Shown: piece after piece, positions 18,424 to 26,855 of the stretch
Layout: every line of letters begins with the position of its first letter
Numbering within the stretch: position 1 is the first letter of the stretch
Assembly (NCBI RefSeq): GCF_012277275.1
Contig: NZ_CP051155.1
Coordinates: 2,294,001 to 2,358,000 of the forward strand
Origin: Gephyromycinifex aptenodytis
GTDB taxonomy: Bacteria > Actinomycetota > Actinomycetes > Actinomycetales > Dermatophilaceae
Length of the DNA stretch: 64,000 nt
Reading direction: 5' to 3'
Notes under the pieces: generated by a model
What the model saw: the letters and a program-made list of their open reading frames with translations, nothing else
What the model was told of the DNA's origin: nothing
Database searches by the model: none
Made by a program: the position numbers and the translations under genes

Positions 18424-19038
18424 ATGAGCGTCCCGGCAGCCACCGAAGGGCGGCGGGAGCGGAACAAGCGGGTCAAGGCCGAAGCGATCCTGGCTGCGGC
18501 CACCGAGCTCTTCACCGAGAAGGGTTACGACGCGGTCACCACAAGCGAGATCGCCGAGCGCGCTGACGTCTCGAACGGAACGCTGTTCCGCTATGCCCGC
18601 ACCAAGGCCGACCTGTTGGTCACCGTGCTGAATGAGCGCCTCACTCGAGGGTGCGAGCGCGGGGTGGCGATGGCCCACCACGGCGCCGATCCGGTGGAGG
18701 CGATCATCGCCCTGCTGCACCCGTTGGCAGAGACCGGCCTGGCGCACCCGGAGATCGTGGTGGCTTACCAGCGTGAACTGCTGTTCGGGGCAAACCCAAC
18801 CCGCGACAGCGACCTGGGTCAGGTCGAACAGCTCCAAGCCGCCATCGCCGAGATCCTGGCGATTGTGCGCCCCGCCCACGGCGAGGATGAGCGCGCTTTC
18901 GCGGCCTATGCCCTGTACTCGACCATGTACATGGATCTGGTGCGAGTGGGTGTCGGGCGCGCCAGTGCCGAGGAGTTGCCCACGACCCTGCGCCACACCA
19001 TCCGCACGCTGCTTGCCCGGCTTCTGCCTGCCGGGTGA
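18424..19038 (+). CDS. TetR-family transcriptional regulator
   Basis: 204 residues from ATG 18424, with a GAGG site 5 bases upstream. An N-terminal helix-turn-helix covers about 20-65 (AILAAATELFTEKGYDAVTT, then EIAERADVSNGTLFRYARTK). The ligand domain that follows has no recognisable family. It is divergent from oleate hydratase with about 190 bases between them, the usual arrangement for a regulator and its target. The likely effector is a fatty acid or acyl-CoA, by inference from the neighbour. Confidence 0.87.
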   Translation: MSVPAATEGRRERNKRVKAEAILAAATELFTEKGYDAVTTSEIAERADVSNGTLFRYARTKADLLVTVLNERLTRGCERGVAMAHHGADPVEAIIALLHPLAETGLAHPEIVVAYQRELLFGANPTRDSDLGQVEQLQAAIAEILAIVRPAHGEDERAFAAYALYSTMYMDLVRVGVGRASAEELPTTLRHTIRTLLARLLPAG

Positions 19039-19308
19039 GCAGAGCTCCGGGTAAGTCGTGAAGGTGAAATGGCCCGGCCGGATCAGGCAATATTCGTATT
19101 TATTGCAGAGAGCATAGATACGGCTAGCGGTGGTCAGCGAGACCCATCGGTCAGCTGCTGCTCCGCGCTCTGGATCGGTGCTCGCCGACGCTTGGCGGCT
19201 ATAAATAACGCTAGCTTTAAACGTAGACTGACGAATAGGCTCCTCGCGATAGGTTCTCTGATCAGTCGGCAGGCCTGTTTGGGTAGCTCGGCATGCTCGA
19301 CCGCTCGG
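19039..19308. other. AT-richer spacer between convergent genes
   Basis: 270 bases with patches such as ATATTCGTATTTATTGC and GGCTATAAATAACGCTAGC that are far more AT-rich than the surroundings. No supported gene was found. It could be the scar of a lost element. Confidence 0.4.
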
Positions 19309-20268
19309 CTACTGCCAGTCGATGGGGGTGCCGACCCCGGCCTGCTGGGCGCGCTGGAGGACGAGGCCAGCTAATGCCACATCGTTCATCGCGATGCCCA
19401 TATTGAGGATGGTGCGCCGCCCGGCGCTGGGGATCTCGTGCTGGCCGGCCACAACGGCCGCAAGATCGGTGTCGGGGGTGGGGTAGCCGAAGAAGTAATC
19501 CGTGCCTGCCACCGATCCGTACTGCTGTAGGTCGTCGACGCAATAGAAGTCGGAGGCGCTCACCGCGGCTGCGCTCAAGGCGTGGTCGTAGTCGACGGGC
19601 AGCAGGACCGCCTCCGACGCCACGTTCGCGCAGTCCAGGCGCGGTTCCATGTCACGGGTGACGGTGGTGATGACCAGGTCTGCGCCCTCGGTGGCCCGGG
19701 TCGCGTCGTGCTCGATTCGGGTCCGGCGATCCCCGGCCCGCTCCAACAAGCGCCGCGCGGCCTCCTCCCGGGTGGAGTACGCAACGACCTCCTCGATACC
19801 GGGGAAGCGTTCCAAGGCGACCTCGAGGTGGCGTAGCGCCTGCAGTCCGCAGCCGATGAAGACCACGCGGGCAGGTTCGGCAGGCGTGTGACGCAAGGTG
19901 ACACCCGAGACGCCCGGGGTGCGGATCTCGGTGATCCAGCCGCCGTCCAAGAGCGCTGTCGGGCGGCCGGTTTCCGCGTCGCACAGCAGCATGACCCCGT
20001 GCAGGAACGGCAGTCCGCGGGTGTGGTTCTGGGAGTAACCGGCCACCCACTTGACCCCGAGTTGGTCCGAACCGCCTAAATAAGCCGGCATCGCGTGTGC
20101 GAAGGCAATACCTTCTCGCGGTGCGACCTTCGGCTTGGGAGGGTTCTGCACAAGACCGCGGGACTTCTCCAGGTAGGCAGCCTCCAGAACGTCAATGACC
20201 TCATCCCAGGTCCACGACAGGCTCTCCAGGTCGGCGCGATTGAGAACAAGGAGCTGGTGGTCTGTCAT
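19309..20268 (-). CDS. Ornithine cyclodeaminase / mu-crystallin family protein
   Basis: 319 residues from ATG 20268 (MTDHQLLVLNRADLESL). An upstream in-frame start would add 23 residues and was not chosen. The family includes ornithine cyclodeaminase, alanine dehydrogenase, ketimine reductase and enzymes of amino-acid-like siderophore synthesis. The NAD-binding Rossmann motif VVFIGCGLQALRHLEV lies near the middle and the substrate-side PFLHGVMLLCDAETGRPTAL region before it. The true reaction cannot be assigned, and there is no biosynthetic cluster around it. Confidence 0.85.
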   Translation of the reverse strand: MTDHQLLVLNRADLESLSWTWDEVIDVLEAAYLEKSRGLVQNPPKPKVAPREGIAFAHAMPAYLGGSDQLGVKWVAGYSQNHTRGLPFLHGVMLLCDAETGRPTALLDGGWITEIRTPGVSGVTLRHTPAEPARVVFIGCGLQALRHLEVALERFPGIEEVVAYSTREEAARRLLERAGDRRTRIEHDATRATEGADLVITTVTRDMEPRLDCANVASEAVLLPVDYDHALSAAAVSASDFYCVDDLQQYGSVAGTDYFFGYPTPDTDLAAVVAGQHEIPSAGRRTILNMGIAMNDVALAGLVLQRAQQAGVGTPIDWQ

Positions 20269-20416
20269 GTCAGCGACGCTACCCGGCCCTGGTCGGGTCT
20301 CTATCGCCCCGCCCGGCGACCGGGCTCGGTGCGCCACTTGGGGTAAACCCTGATTTCTGCCCTGAATGCTGCCCCGAGTCCCTGGTCGCCGGATGCCGCG
20401 CGCCTACGGTGGAGGT

Positions 20417-20947
20417 ATGTCCTTCGACAAGCCGGTAGACCCGCAGGACCCCCAAGACGTCGTCCCTTCCGAGCGTCTGCGCCCGGCTGGCGATTTGGAA
20501 GCCATGCGGCAGGTGGACCTGCCGGTCATCGGTGCGCAGCCGAGCCCGCCGGTGCTTTCGCCCGTTCCGGCCCCGCCGATGATGGTCTCCGTCCTGGGTG
20601 ATGTGCGCCGCAGCGGGCGCTTCACCCTTGGTGCCAAAACGAAGGCCGTCGCGATGCTCGGCGACATCCTTCTCGATCTGCGAGAGGCCGAGTTCACGGC
20701 GTCTGAGATCGAAATGGACGCCTACAGCCTGATGGGTGACCTGAAACTCATCGTCCCGCCCGACGTGGAAGTCGTGATCCGGGGCCTCACCATTCTCGGC
20801 AACCAGCGCAACGAACCCGGCCAGCACGCCGCCGCTCCTCGACGTCGGGTCGTCCTGCACGTGCACAGCCTGATGGGGGACGTGAAGGTGAAGACGTTGG
20901 CACCCGGGGAAGTCGAGCCCACCTGGTGGCGGCGCCTGCTGGGGTGA
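20417..20947 (+). CDS. LiaF-like / cell-wall-active antibiotic response domain protein
   Basis: 176 residues from ATG 20417, preceded by GGAGGT. A beta-rich domain carries repeated SLMGDLKLIVPPDVEVVIRG and SLMGDVKVKTL strands, the pattern of the LiaF C-terminal (DUF2154-type) domain. No membrane segment or DUF1707 domain precedes it, so this is a soluble version. LiaF proteins modulate envelope-stress two-component systems, but none is adjacent, so the role is open. Confidence 0.68.
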   Translation: MSFDKPVDPQDPQDVVPSERLRPAGDLEAMRQVDLPVIGAQPSPPVLSPVPAPPMMVSVLGDVRRSGRFTLGAKTKAVAMLGDILLDLREAEFTASEIEMDAYSLMGDLKLIVPPDVEVVIRGLTILGNQRNEPGQHAAAPRRRVVLHVHSLMGDVKVKTLAPGEVEPTWWRRLLG

Positions 20948-21090
20948 AGGCTCGGCGTTCCTGCGGCGCGAGGGGTCGCGCGTTCGTCACGGCTGCCGAT
21001 GGTTTCGGTTCCTACCGTGTGGAGCGCCGGTAGCGAAGCCCGAGATGGGGTGCCGACTCGTGAGGGGTTCGCGGGCGCTCAGCCAGCCAG

Positions 21091-23688
21091 TCAGCCAGTT
21101 CCCGCCAGCAATTCGCGCAGGTCGGTGGCGGTCATCGCCGAGCTGAAGGCGGCGTCGTCGTCGACGACCCGGGCGAACAGGTCTCGTTTGCGTTCCTGCA
21201 TGGCTTGCACCTTCTCCTCGATGGAGTCCGCGGTGACCAGTCGGTACACCATGACGGGCCGCGTCTGGCCGATCCGGTGCGTGCGGTCGATGGCCTGCTC
21301 TTCGGCGGCGGGGTTCCACCACGGGTCCAGGACGAAAACGTAATCGGCTGCGGTCAGGGTCAATCCGAAGCCACCGGCTTTGAGGCTGATGAGGAAGGCC
21401 GTGGCTGATCCGTCCGTGAATTCGCGGATCCGCTGGGGTCGGTCGCGGGTGCTGCCGTCCAGGTACACGGTGGCGATGCCGGCTTGGTTCAGAGCGGCTT
21501 CGGCCTTCTTCAGGTAGCGCGTGAACTGGCTGAAGACCAACGCCCGGTGCCCCTCATCGCGCAGTTCCGTGCAGCGAGCCACGAGTTCATCGAGCTTGGC
21601 GGTGCCCGCCTGCGAGGGGTAGGCCGGGTCGACCAGCGAGGGGTCCAACGCCATCTGGCGCAGGGTCGTCAGCGCCGACAGCACCGCCACCCGGTTGCGG
21701 TCGAAGTCACCCAGCAGTCGCAGCACCCGTTGACGCTCCCGCTGCAGGTGGACGTCGTAGATGCGTCGGTGCGTGGGGCTCATCGGCACCAGGACGGTCT
21801 GCTCCTGCTTGGGTGGCAGATCGGCGGCCACGAGCGCCTTGGTTCGCCGCAACAGGAACGGTCGGATCGTGCGACGGAAGGCCGCCAGCCGCACCGTGTC
21901 CTGACCAGCCTCGATGGGGATGCGGTAGTCGGCGGTGAAGGCCTCCGGGTCGGGAAACAACCCGGGGCTGCTCAGCGACAGGATCGCCCACAGGTCCATC
22001 AGCGTGTTTTCCAACGGGGTGCCGGTGATGGCGAAGGTGACCTCGCGGCGCAGGCGCCGCACCGCCTGGTAGGTCTTGGCGCGGTGATTCTTGACGAACT
22101 GCGCCTCATCCAGGATCACGGCCTGCCAGGGGATCGCGCAGTAGGCAGCCTCGCCCAGACGTAGCAGCGTGTAGGAGGTGACGATGATGTCGGCCTGCTC
22201 GGCCAACTCGGCCAGAGCGGGCCCGCCACGCTTCTTCTCGCTGGCGTTCACCGTGATCACCCGCAGTTGCGGGGTGAATCGGGCCGCCTCCTGTGCCCAG
22301 GTGTCGACCACGCTCGTCGGGGCGACCACCAGCGCCGGCGAGGTGAGTTCCCCGCGTTCGCGAGCCCGTTGCAGCAGCCCCAGGACCTGCACAGTCTTGC
22401 CAAGACCCATGTCGTCGGCCAGTACCCCGCCTAGGCCCGCGTCCCACAGTGCCGACATCCAGGTCAGGCCCTGTAGTTGGTAGGGACGAAGCTCGGCGCG
22501 CAACCCCGCGGGGGGCGCCTCTGGCTGCAGATCGCCGCCGTCGCTCTCATCGATTCCACGGCGCAGCGCCGCCAGCCGCCGGGAGAAAGTCTCGGACTGG
22601 CGCCGGATCACGCCTAAGGCGACGAGTTGATCCCACAGCCCGACGTGATAGAGCGATACCTGCATCGACCCCCGCTCGGGGTCGGTGAGGTCTTTGGCCT
22701 GGGCCAGCACCTCGCGCAGCTCATCCAGGGTGGGTGAATCGAGGGGGAAGTGGGTGCCCGAAGGCAGCAGCAGACGTTTGCGGCCCAAGGTGAGCGCGCG
22801 GACCAAGTCGGCGAGCTGCACATTCTCGCCATCGACGGTGACCATCACCGACAGGTCGAACCAGTCGTTGTCGGCGGTGTCATCGAGGCTGACGTGCACC
22901 ACGGGTTCGGTGACTGCGGCGCCGTACTGGGCCGGTTCGCCGATCAGCTGCACGTCGATGTCGGGATGGTCCTGTAACCCGGGCAGCACATGTTCGACGA
23001 ATGTCGCTGTTCCCATCCCCCGCAGCGAGACCGGCGAGATGAGTCGGGGGCGACCGGCGACGGGGACGCACATATCGCGACGGTTCTGCAGCGGACCGGC
23101 GTACAACTCATCCAGGAGAGCTTGTTCGGCGGCAGCGTCGCGGGAGGCCGTTCGCGAAGCCATCGTGCGGTCTGCCACCTGGATGACGCGGGCTTCCTCG
23201 GTGGGTGTTTCATCGCCCGGCCTGCCCGGCGGCGGATAGACCCAGGCCCACTCCAGCCAGGTTGCGTGGTCGGTGGTGAAGGTCGCGCTCAGCGCCAGTC
23301 GGGGCTCCCCGGGGGCCGGGAGCGCAGCGGGTGCAATGGGTTGTTCGCGTTGGGAGTGAAACTCCAGGGCGGGACTGTCCTGCTCGCGGGCCTCGCGCTC
23401 GCGCAGGATGCTGCGCGCAGCGATCAACAGGGCCACTGCGTGGGCACAGTCGCTGCCGACGGGGCAGGTGCAGGTGCCTAGCCAGGTGGTGGTTCCCGGC
23501 CGACCGGGCCGCAGCATCGTCACAAACCAGTCGTCGTGCTCCACCCGGGCATGCACGACCTCGCCGATCTCGACATCGTGCACGGCCCCGGCGCGCACCC
23601 GCGCCACGCCTTCCCGGTAGGCCGCACCGCCGGCTACCCGGACGATCTCGTCGTCGGGTAGCCGGAGGATCCAATGCCTGGCGACCAT
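21091..23688 (-). CDS. SNF2/RapA-family ATPase with N-terminal SWIM zinc finger
   Basis: 865 residues. A SWIM finger (C-x-C-x5-C-x-H in CTCPVGSDCAH) lies near residue 75, where such proteins bind DNA or protein. The SNF2 motor occupies roughly 400-865: Walker A DDMGLGKTVQ, PTSVVDTW, DEAQFVKN box, TGTPLENTLMDLW, and C-terminal FSQFTRYLKKAE, LDGSTRDRPQRI, SLKAGGFGLTLTAA and DRTHRIGQTRPV. It probably remodels DNA-protein complexes or aids transcription or repair; the bacterial HepA-like versions with SWIM are poorly characterised. Transcribed alone. Confidence 0.9.
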   Translation of the reverse strand: MVARHWILRLPDDEIVRVAGGAAYREGVARVRAGAVHDVEIGEVVHARVEHDDWFVTMLRPGRPGTTTWLGTCTCPVGSDCAHAVALLIAARSILREREAREQDSPALEFHSQREQPIAPAALPAPGEPRLALSATFTTDHATWLEWAWVYPPPGRPGDETPTEEARVIQVADRTMASRTASRDAAAEQALLDELYAGPLQNRRDMCVPVAGRPRLISPVSLRGMGTATFVEHVLPGLQDHPDIDVQLIGEPAQYGAAVTEPVVHVSLDDTADNDWFDLSVMVTVDGENVQLADLVRALTLGRKRLLLPSGTHFPLDSPTLDELREVLAQAKDLTDPERGSMQVSLYHVGLWDQLVALGVIRRQSETFSRRLAALRRGIDESDGGDLQPEAPPAGLRAELRPYQLQGLTWMSALWDAGLGGVLADDMGLGKTVQVLGLLQRARERGELTSPALVVAPTSVVDTWAQEAARFTPQLRVITVNASEKKRGGPALAELAEQADIIVTSYTLLRLGEAAYCAIPWQAVILDEAQFVKNHRAKTYQAVRRLRREVTFAITGTPLENTLMDLWAILSLSSPGLFPDPEAFTADYRIPIEAGQDTVRLAAFRRTIRPFLLRRTKALVAADLPPKQEQTVLVPMSPTHRRIYDVHLQRERQRVLRLLGDFDRNRVAVLSALTTLRQMALDPSLVDPAYPSQAGTAKLDELVARCTELRDEGHRALVFSQFTRYLKKAEAALNQAGIATVYLDGSTRDRPQRIREFTDGSATAFLISLKAGGFGLTLTAADYVFVLDPWWNPAAEEQAIDRTHRIGQTRPVMVYRLVTADSIEEKVQAMQERKRDLFARVVDDDAAFSSAMTATDLRELLAGTG

Positions 23689-23961
23689 AGGTGCACCTTA
23701 GAGGTGCCCACCCACAGGCCCGTTGACCCCAGGGCGGCTGGGTGGCGTTCCATCGGCGCGCCGGGCCTCAGCGTAGTCACAGCGGCCGAAGGGGAGTGCG
23801 GGTGCCGTGAGCCGATCCCCTCTTCTAACAAAGTGTATGAAAAAAGCTAGAAGAATTTAGATACCGAGATAACCGTAGCGAGTGATCGTAGGCCTGTATT
23901 GCCTAATCTAGGAGGAGCAGAAGATACTCTGAGAGGTCACCGCCGAAGGATAGGGATCCGC
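23689..23961. other. AT-rich divergent spacer
   Basis: 273 bases between the SNF2 gene (minus) and the isochorismatase gene (plus). The stretch 23820-23930 is unusually AT-rich, with an A-run and an imperfect hairpin (CTTCTA at about 23822, TAGAAG at about 23848). It probably contains the two promoters. No gene supported. Confidence 0.4.
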
Positions 23962-24522
23962 ATGCAATCTCCGTTGCTCATGAGTGCAGACACCAGCGTT
24001 CTCGTACTCGTGGATTACCAAGGCCGGCTGATGCCCGCGATTGACAACGCCGAGCACGTGCTCGCTCGCGCAGCCTTCCTCGCTGAGGTGGCCACGCTGC
24101 TGGGGGTGCCAGTGCTCGGCACCGAACAGAGCCCGGACAAGCTCGGCCCCAACGTGGAACAGATCGCCCGCTGGTGTGAAGCCGCGCTGGCCAAGGACCA
24201 CTTCGGCGCTTGCGCGGACGGGCTGGCCGCAGAACTGCAGCGCCGCTACGAAGGACGGGACGAAATGGTCATCGCCGGCTGCGAGGCCCATGTCTGTCTC
24301 CTGCAGAGCGCCCTCGGGCTGCTCGAAGCGGGGCTGCGGGTACGCGTGGTGGCCGATGCCTGCGGGTCGCGGTTCGAATCGGATCGGGCCCTGGCCATGA
24401 GCAGACTGGCCGCGGCCGGCGCCACCATCGTCTCAGCGGAAATGGTCGCCTTCGAGTGGCTGACGACCAGTCGGCATCCCCGTTTCCGGGACGTATCCGC
24501 CCTGATCAAGCAGCGCGACTGA
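23962..24522 (+). CDS. Isochorismatase-family cysteine hydrolase
   Basis: 186 residues from ATG 23962. The family triad is visible: D18 (VLVDYQGR), K78 (LAKDHFG) and C112 (CEAHVCLLQSA). The fold is shared by nicotinamidases, isochorismatases and YcaC-type hydrolases. The HVC context and short length resemble the YcaC/hydrolase group rather than true isochorismatase, and no siderophore genes are nearby. The substrate is unknown. It ends in a clear terminator. Confidence 0.85.
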   Translation: MQSPLLMSADTSVLVLVDYQGRLMPAIDNAEHVLARAAFLAEVATLLGVPVLGTEQSPDKLGPNVEQIARWCEAALAKDHFGACADGLAAELQRRYEGRDEMVIAGCEAHVCLLQSALGLLEAGLRVRVVADACGSRFESDRALAMSRLAAAGATIVSAEMVAFEWLTTSRHPRFRDVSALIKQRD

Positions 24523-24533
24523 GCCCGGAATCG

Positions 24534-24569
24534 CCTACGGCGCCCACCCCGGCGGGTGGGCGCCGTAGG
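24534..24569. terminator. Bidirectional terminator
   Basis: Perfect 15-base stem: CCTACGGCGCCCACC (24534-24548) pairs with 24555-24569 around a 6-base loop. It lies between the isochorismatase-family gene (plus) and the 52-residue gene (minus), whose stop is 9 bases away. Confidence 0.9.
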
Positions 24570-24577
24570 GCCAGGGG

Positions 24578-24736
24578 TCAGCGCGCGATGAAGTAATCCT
24601 GCGGGTGGTTCGAAGCGTCGGCCTCCGGAGCCGTGTCTGCTTCGACCGCGCCCGCCTGCGTGGGCAGGAACCGGGCCGCGTGCTCGCGGATGAATTCAAG
24701 GTCGTCATGCAGATCGACGTCTTCCAAAGTGAACAT
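24578..24736 (-). CDS. Small conserved-looking hypothetical protein, 52 residues
   Basis: ATG at 24736, TGA at 24578. The peptide begins MFTLEDVDLHDDLEFIREHA and ends NHPQDYFIAR. It is acidic with a likely N-terminal helix and a short linker rich in Ala and Thr. A GGGGAA sequence precedes the start and TAAGG-AAAC-CCTTA (24764-24777) lies upstream as a possible operator. The terminator on the far side supports a real transcription unit. No family is recognised. Confidence 0.55.
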   Translation of the reverse strand: MFTLEDVDLHDDLEFIREHAARFLPTQAGAVEADTAPEADASNHPQDYFIAR

Positions 24737-24850
24737 TTCCCCATCGTGGCCTAGGTCACGCGCTAAGGAAACCCTTACTTGAAGGTAGGTTGCTTCGCAT
24801 AAGCGCAGGTCGCAAGCGTACGAAGGTGACCGGCCAGTTCGAGCAGCAAG

Positions 24851-26755
24851 CTAGGCGGTGAATCCGTACTCCTTAAGACGCTTGCGGTCCTGCCTGCTGG
24901 CCGAGGCCTGCAGGCCGAGAAGCTCCGAATAGATACCACCGCTGTTCGCCAATTCCTGCGGGCTGCCAATCTCATCGACGCGGCCCTCACGCAGCGTGAC
25001 GATCTGATCGACGGTCGAGATCGTCGAGAGCCGGTGGGCGATGATGAGCGAGGTTCTCCCGACCATCAACTCATCCAGACCGCGCTGCACCAGACGCTCG
25101 GACTTGGTGTCCAAGGCGCTGGTCGCCTCATCGAGCACCAGGATCGGTGCGTCTTTGAGAATGGCCCGGGCCACCGCGATGCGCTGCTTCTGTCCGCCGG
25201 AAAGCTTCAATCCGCGCTCGCCGATCGTCGAGTCGTAACCGGCCCTGAACTGGCGCACGAACGGGTGCGCATAAGCCCGCTTCGCCGCCGCGACGACCTC
25301 CTCCTCGCTGGCCTGAGGCCGCGCGTACGCGATGTTCTCCCCGATCGTGCCGGAGAACAGCGAGGCATCCTGAAAGACCACCCCGACATGGGCTCGCAGC
25401 AGCGAACGTGGCAGGTCCTGCACGTCATACCCGGCCAGCAGGATGCGCCCGGAGGTGGCGCGGTAGAACCCGAGCAGCAGATTGACCAGGGTGGTCTTAC
25501 CGCCACCGGACTCACTGACCAGCGCCACCCGGCTCCCGTGCGCAACGCTGAAGGAGACGTCGTGCAGAACCTCGTTGCCGTCCTCATAAGCGAAGCTGAC
25601 GTGCTCGAACTGCAGCATCTGAGGAAGCGCAGCGGCAGCGGAAGCGGATGGGGGCAGGGGCCGCACCAGCGCAGCGCTGGGCGTGACCGCGCTCTGTTCG
25701 GCGGGCACCGGTAGATGCTCATCCCGGTCTGAAGCTTCGTTCATGACGGCGAAGTACTCGCGGCTTCCGGCCATCGCCCGCTGTGCGGTGTCGACCAGGT
25801 AACTCATCATCGTCACCGGTTGACGGGCCATCGCCACGAGCTGGATGAGCAGCACCATGTCGCCGATGGACATCTGCCCGTTGGCTGCTCGCACGAACAG
25901 GATCGCGTAGATGGCAAAGAAGATGGCGCCGAGTACCGCCCGGCGGGCGGCATCCATGAAGTGCCAGTAGCGGGACTGATGCCGGGTTGTATCGACCGTG
26001 GCGCGGAACCGGCGCGAGAACACCCCCAGCTCGCGCGCTTCTTGCACAAAGCTTTTCACCACCCGGATCTGACCGACAACCTCGGCAAAGCGGCCCCCGG
26101 CGAGGTCGATCTGCTCGTTCTTCTCGATCTCCAAGCGTTGCCAACGGGTGCTCGTCAACGCGGTCAACCAGAAATAGGCCGGGAAGATGATCGCCAACAG
26201 CACCGCCAACGGCCAGTAATAGACAGCGCTGACAGCCAGCACCGCCACTACCGTCAGCAACATCGGGAAAAAGTTGTTGGAGAAGCTGTTGAGGAAGGTC
26301 GTCACCTCGGTGATGGAGCGCGTGAGCCGACTGATGATCGTGCCGGTGACCTGCTCGTCGTAATACCGGGTGGGCAGCTCCAGGAGCTTGGCGTAATACC
26401 GGGTGGAGAGGATCTCTCGCATTCGGGCTGCCATCACATCGCCCAGATAGCCGCCGAAGTTCTGGATGAGCCCACCAGCGACCTCGGCCACTAGTAACCC
26501 CGAAGCAATCCAGAGGACGGTGCGCGTCACATCATCGACCCCGGACCCGCTGGTCTCAGCGACGACCACATCGGTGGCCAGTTTGATCAGGAACGGGGTG
26601 ACTAGGCCAGCGAGGGCGACCAAGACCGAGCAGACGAGAATGCCCAGGTAATACGGCCACAGTTGCCTTGTGGCAGTAAGGATCTGAGAGAGGCTGCGCA
26701 ATCTTGCCGGCTTTCGGGTGTCAGGGGAGCGCTCGCAGGATTGGGCGCGCTCCAT
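24851..26755 (-). CDS. ABC transporter, fused membrane and ATPase domains (half exporter)
   Basis: 634 residues from ATG 26755. The frame is open far upstream, but that part lies antisense to the OmpA-like gene. Six membrane helices occupy about 30-320 (from LWPYYLGILVCSVLVALAGL), and the ATPase about 390-620. The Q loop region, signature LSGGQKQR and Walker B ILVLDEATSALD are normal. The Walker A reads LVSESGGGKTT: the first glycine of GxxGxGK is serine (AGT instead of GGT). Architecture fits lipid/multidrug exporters of the MsbA/LmrA type. The substrate is unknown. Confidence 0.88.
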   Translation of the reverse strand: MERAQSCERSPDTRKPARLRSLSQILTATRQLWPYYLGILVCSVLVALAGLVTPFLIKLATDVVVAETSGSGVDDVTRTVLWIASGLLVAEVAGGLIQNFGGYLGDVMAARMREILSTRYYAKLLELPTRYYDEQVTGTIISRLTRSITEVTTFLNSFSNNFFPMLLTVVAVLAVSAVYYWPLAVLLAIIFPAYFWLTALTSTRWQRLEIEKNEQIDLAGGRFAEVVGQIRVVKSFVQEARELGVFSRRFRATVDTTRHQSRYWHFMDAARRAVLGAIFFAIYAILFVRAANGQMSIGDMVLLIQLVAMARQPVTMMSYLVDTAQRAMAGSREYFAVMNEASDRDEHLPVPAEQSAVTPSAALVRPLPPSASAAAALPQMLQFEHVSFAYEDGNEVLHDVSFSVAHGSRVALVSESGGGKTTLVNLLLGFYRATSGRILLAGYDVQDLPRSLLRAHVGVVFQDASLFSGTIGENIAYARPQASEEEVVAAAKRAYAHPFVRQFRAGYDSTIGERGLKLSGGQKQRIAVARAILKDAPILVLDEATSALDTKSERLVQRGLDELMVGRTSLIIAHRLSTISTVDQIVTLREGRVDEIGSPQELANSGGIYSELLGLQASASRQDRKRLKEYGFTA

Positions 26756-26855
26756 TGTCCCATCCGCGCCACGCCCGCCCTCTAAGAGGCGCTGAGGGGC
26801 GCAGGCGCATAGATTGCGGGGAGCCCCTGCCGTAACAAGATCGAGGTCTTCGCTG

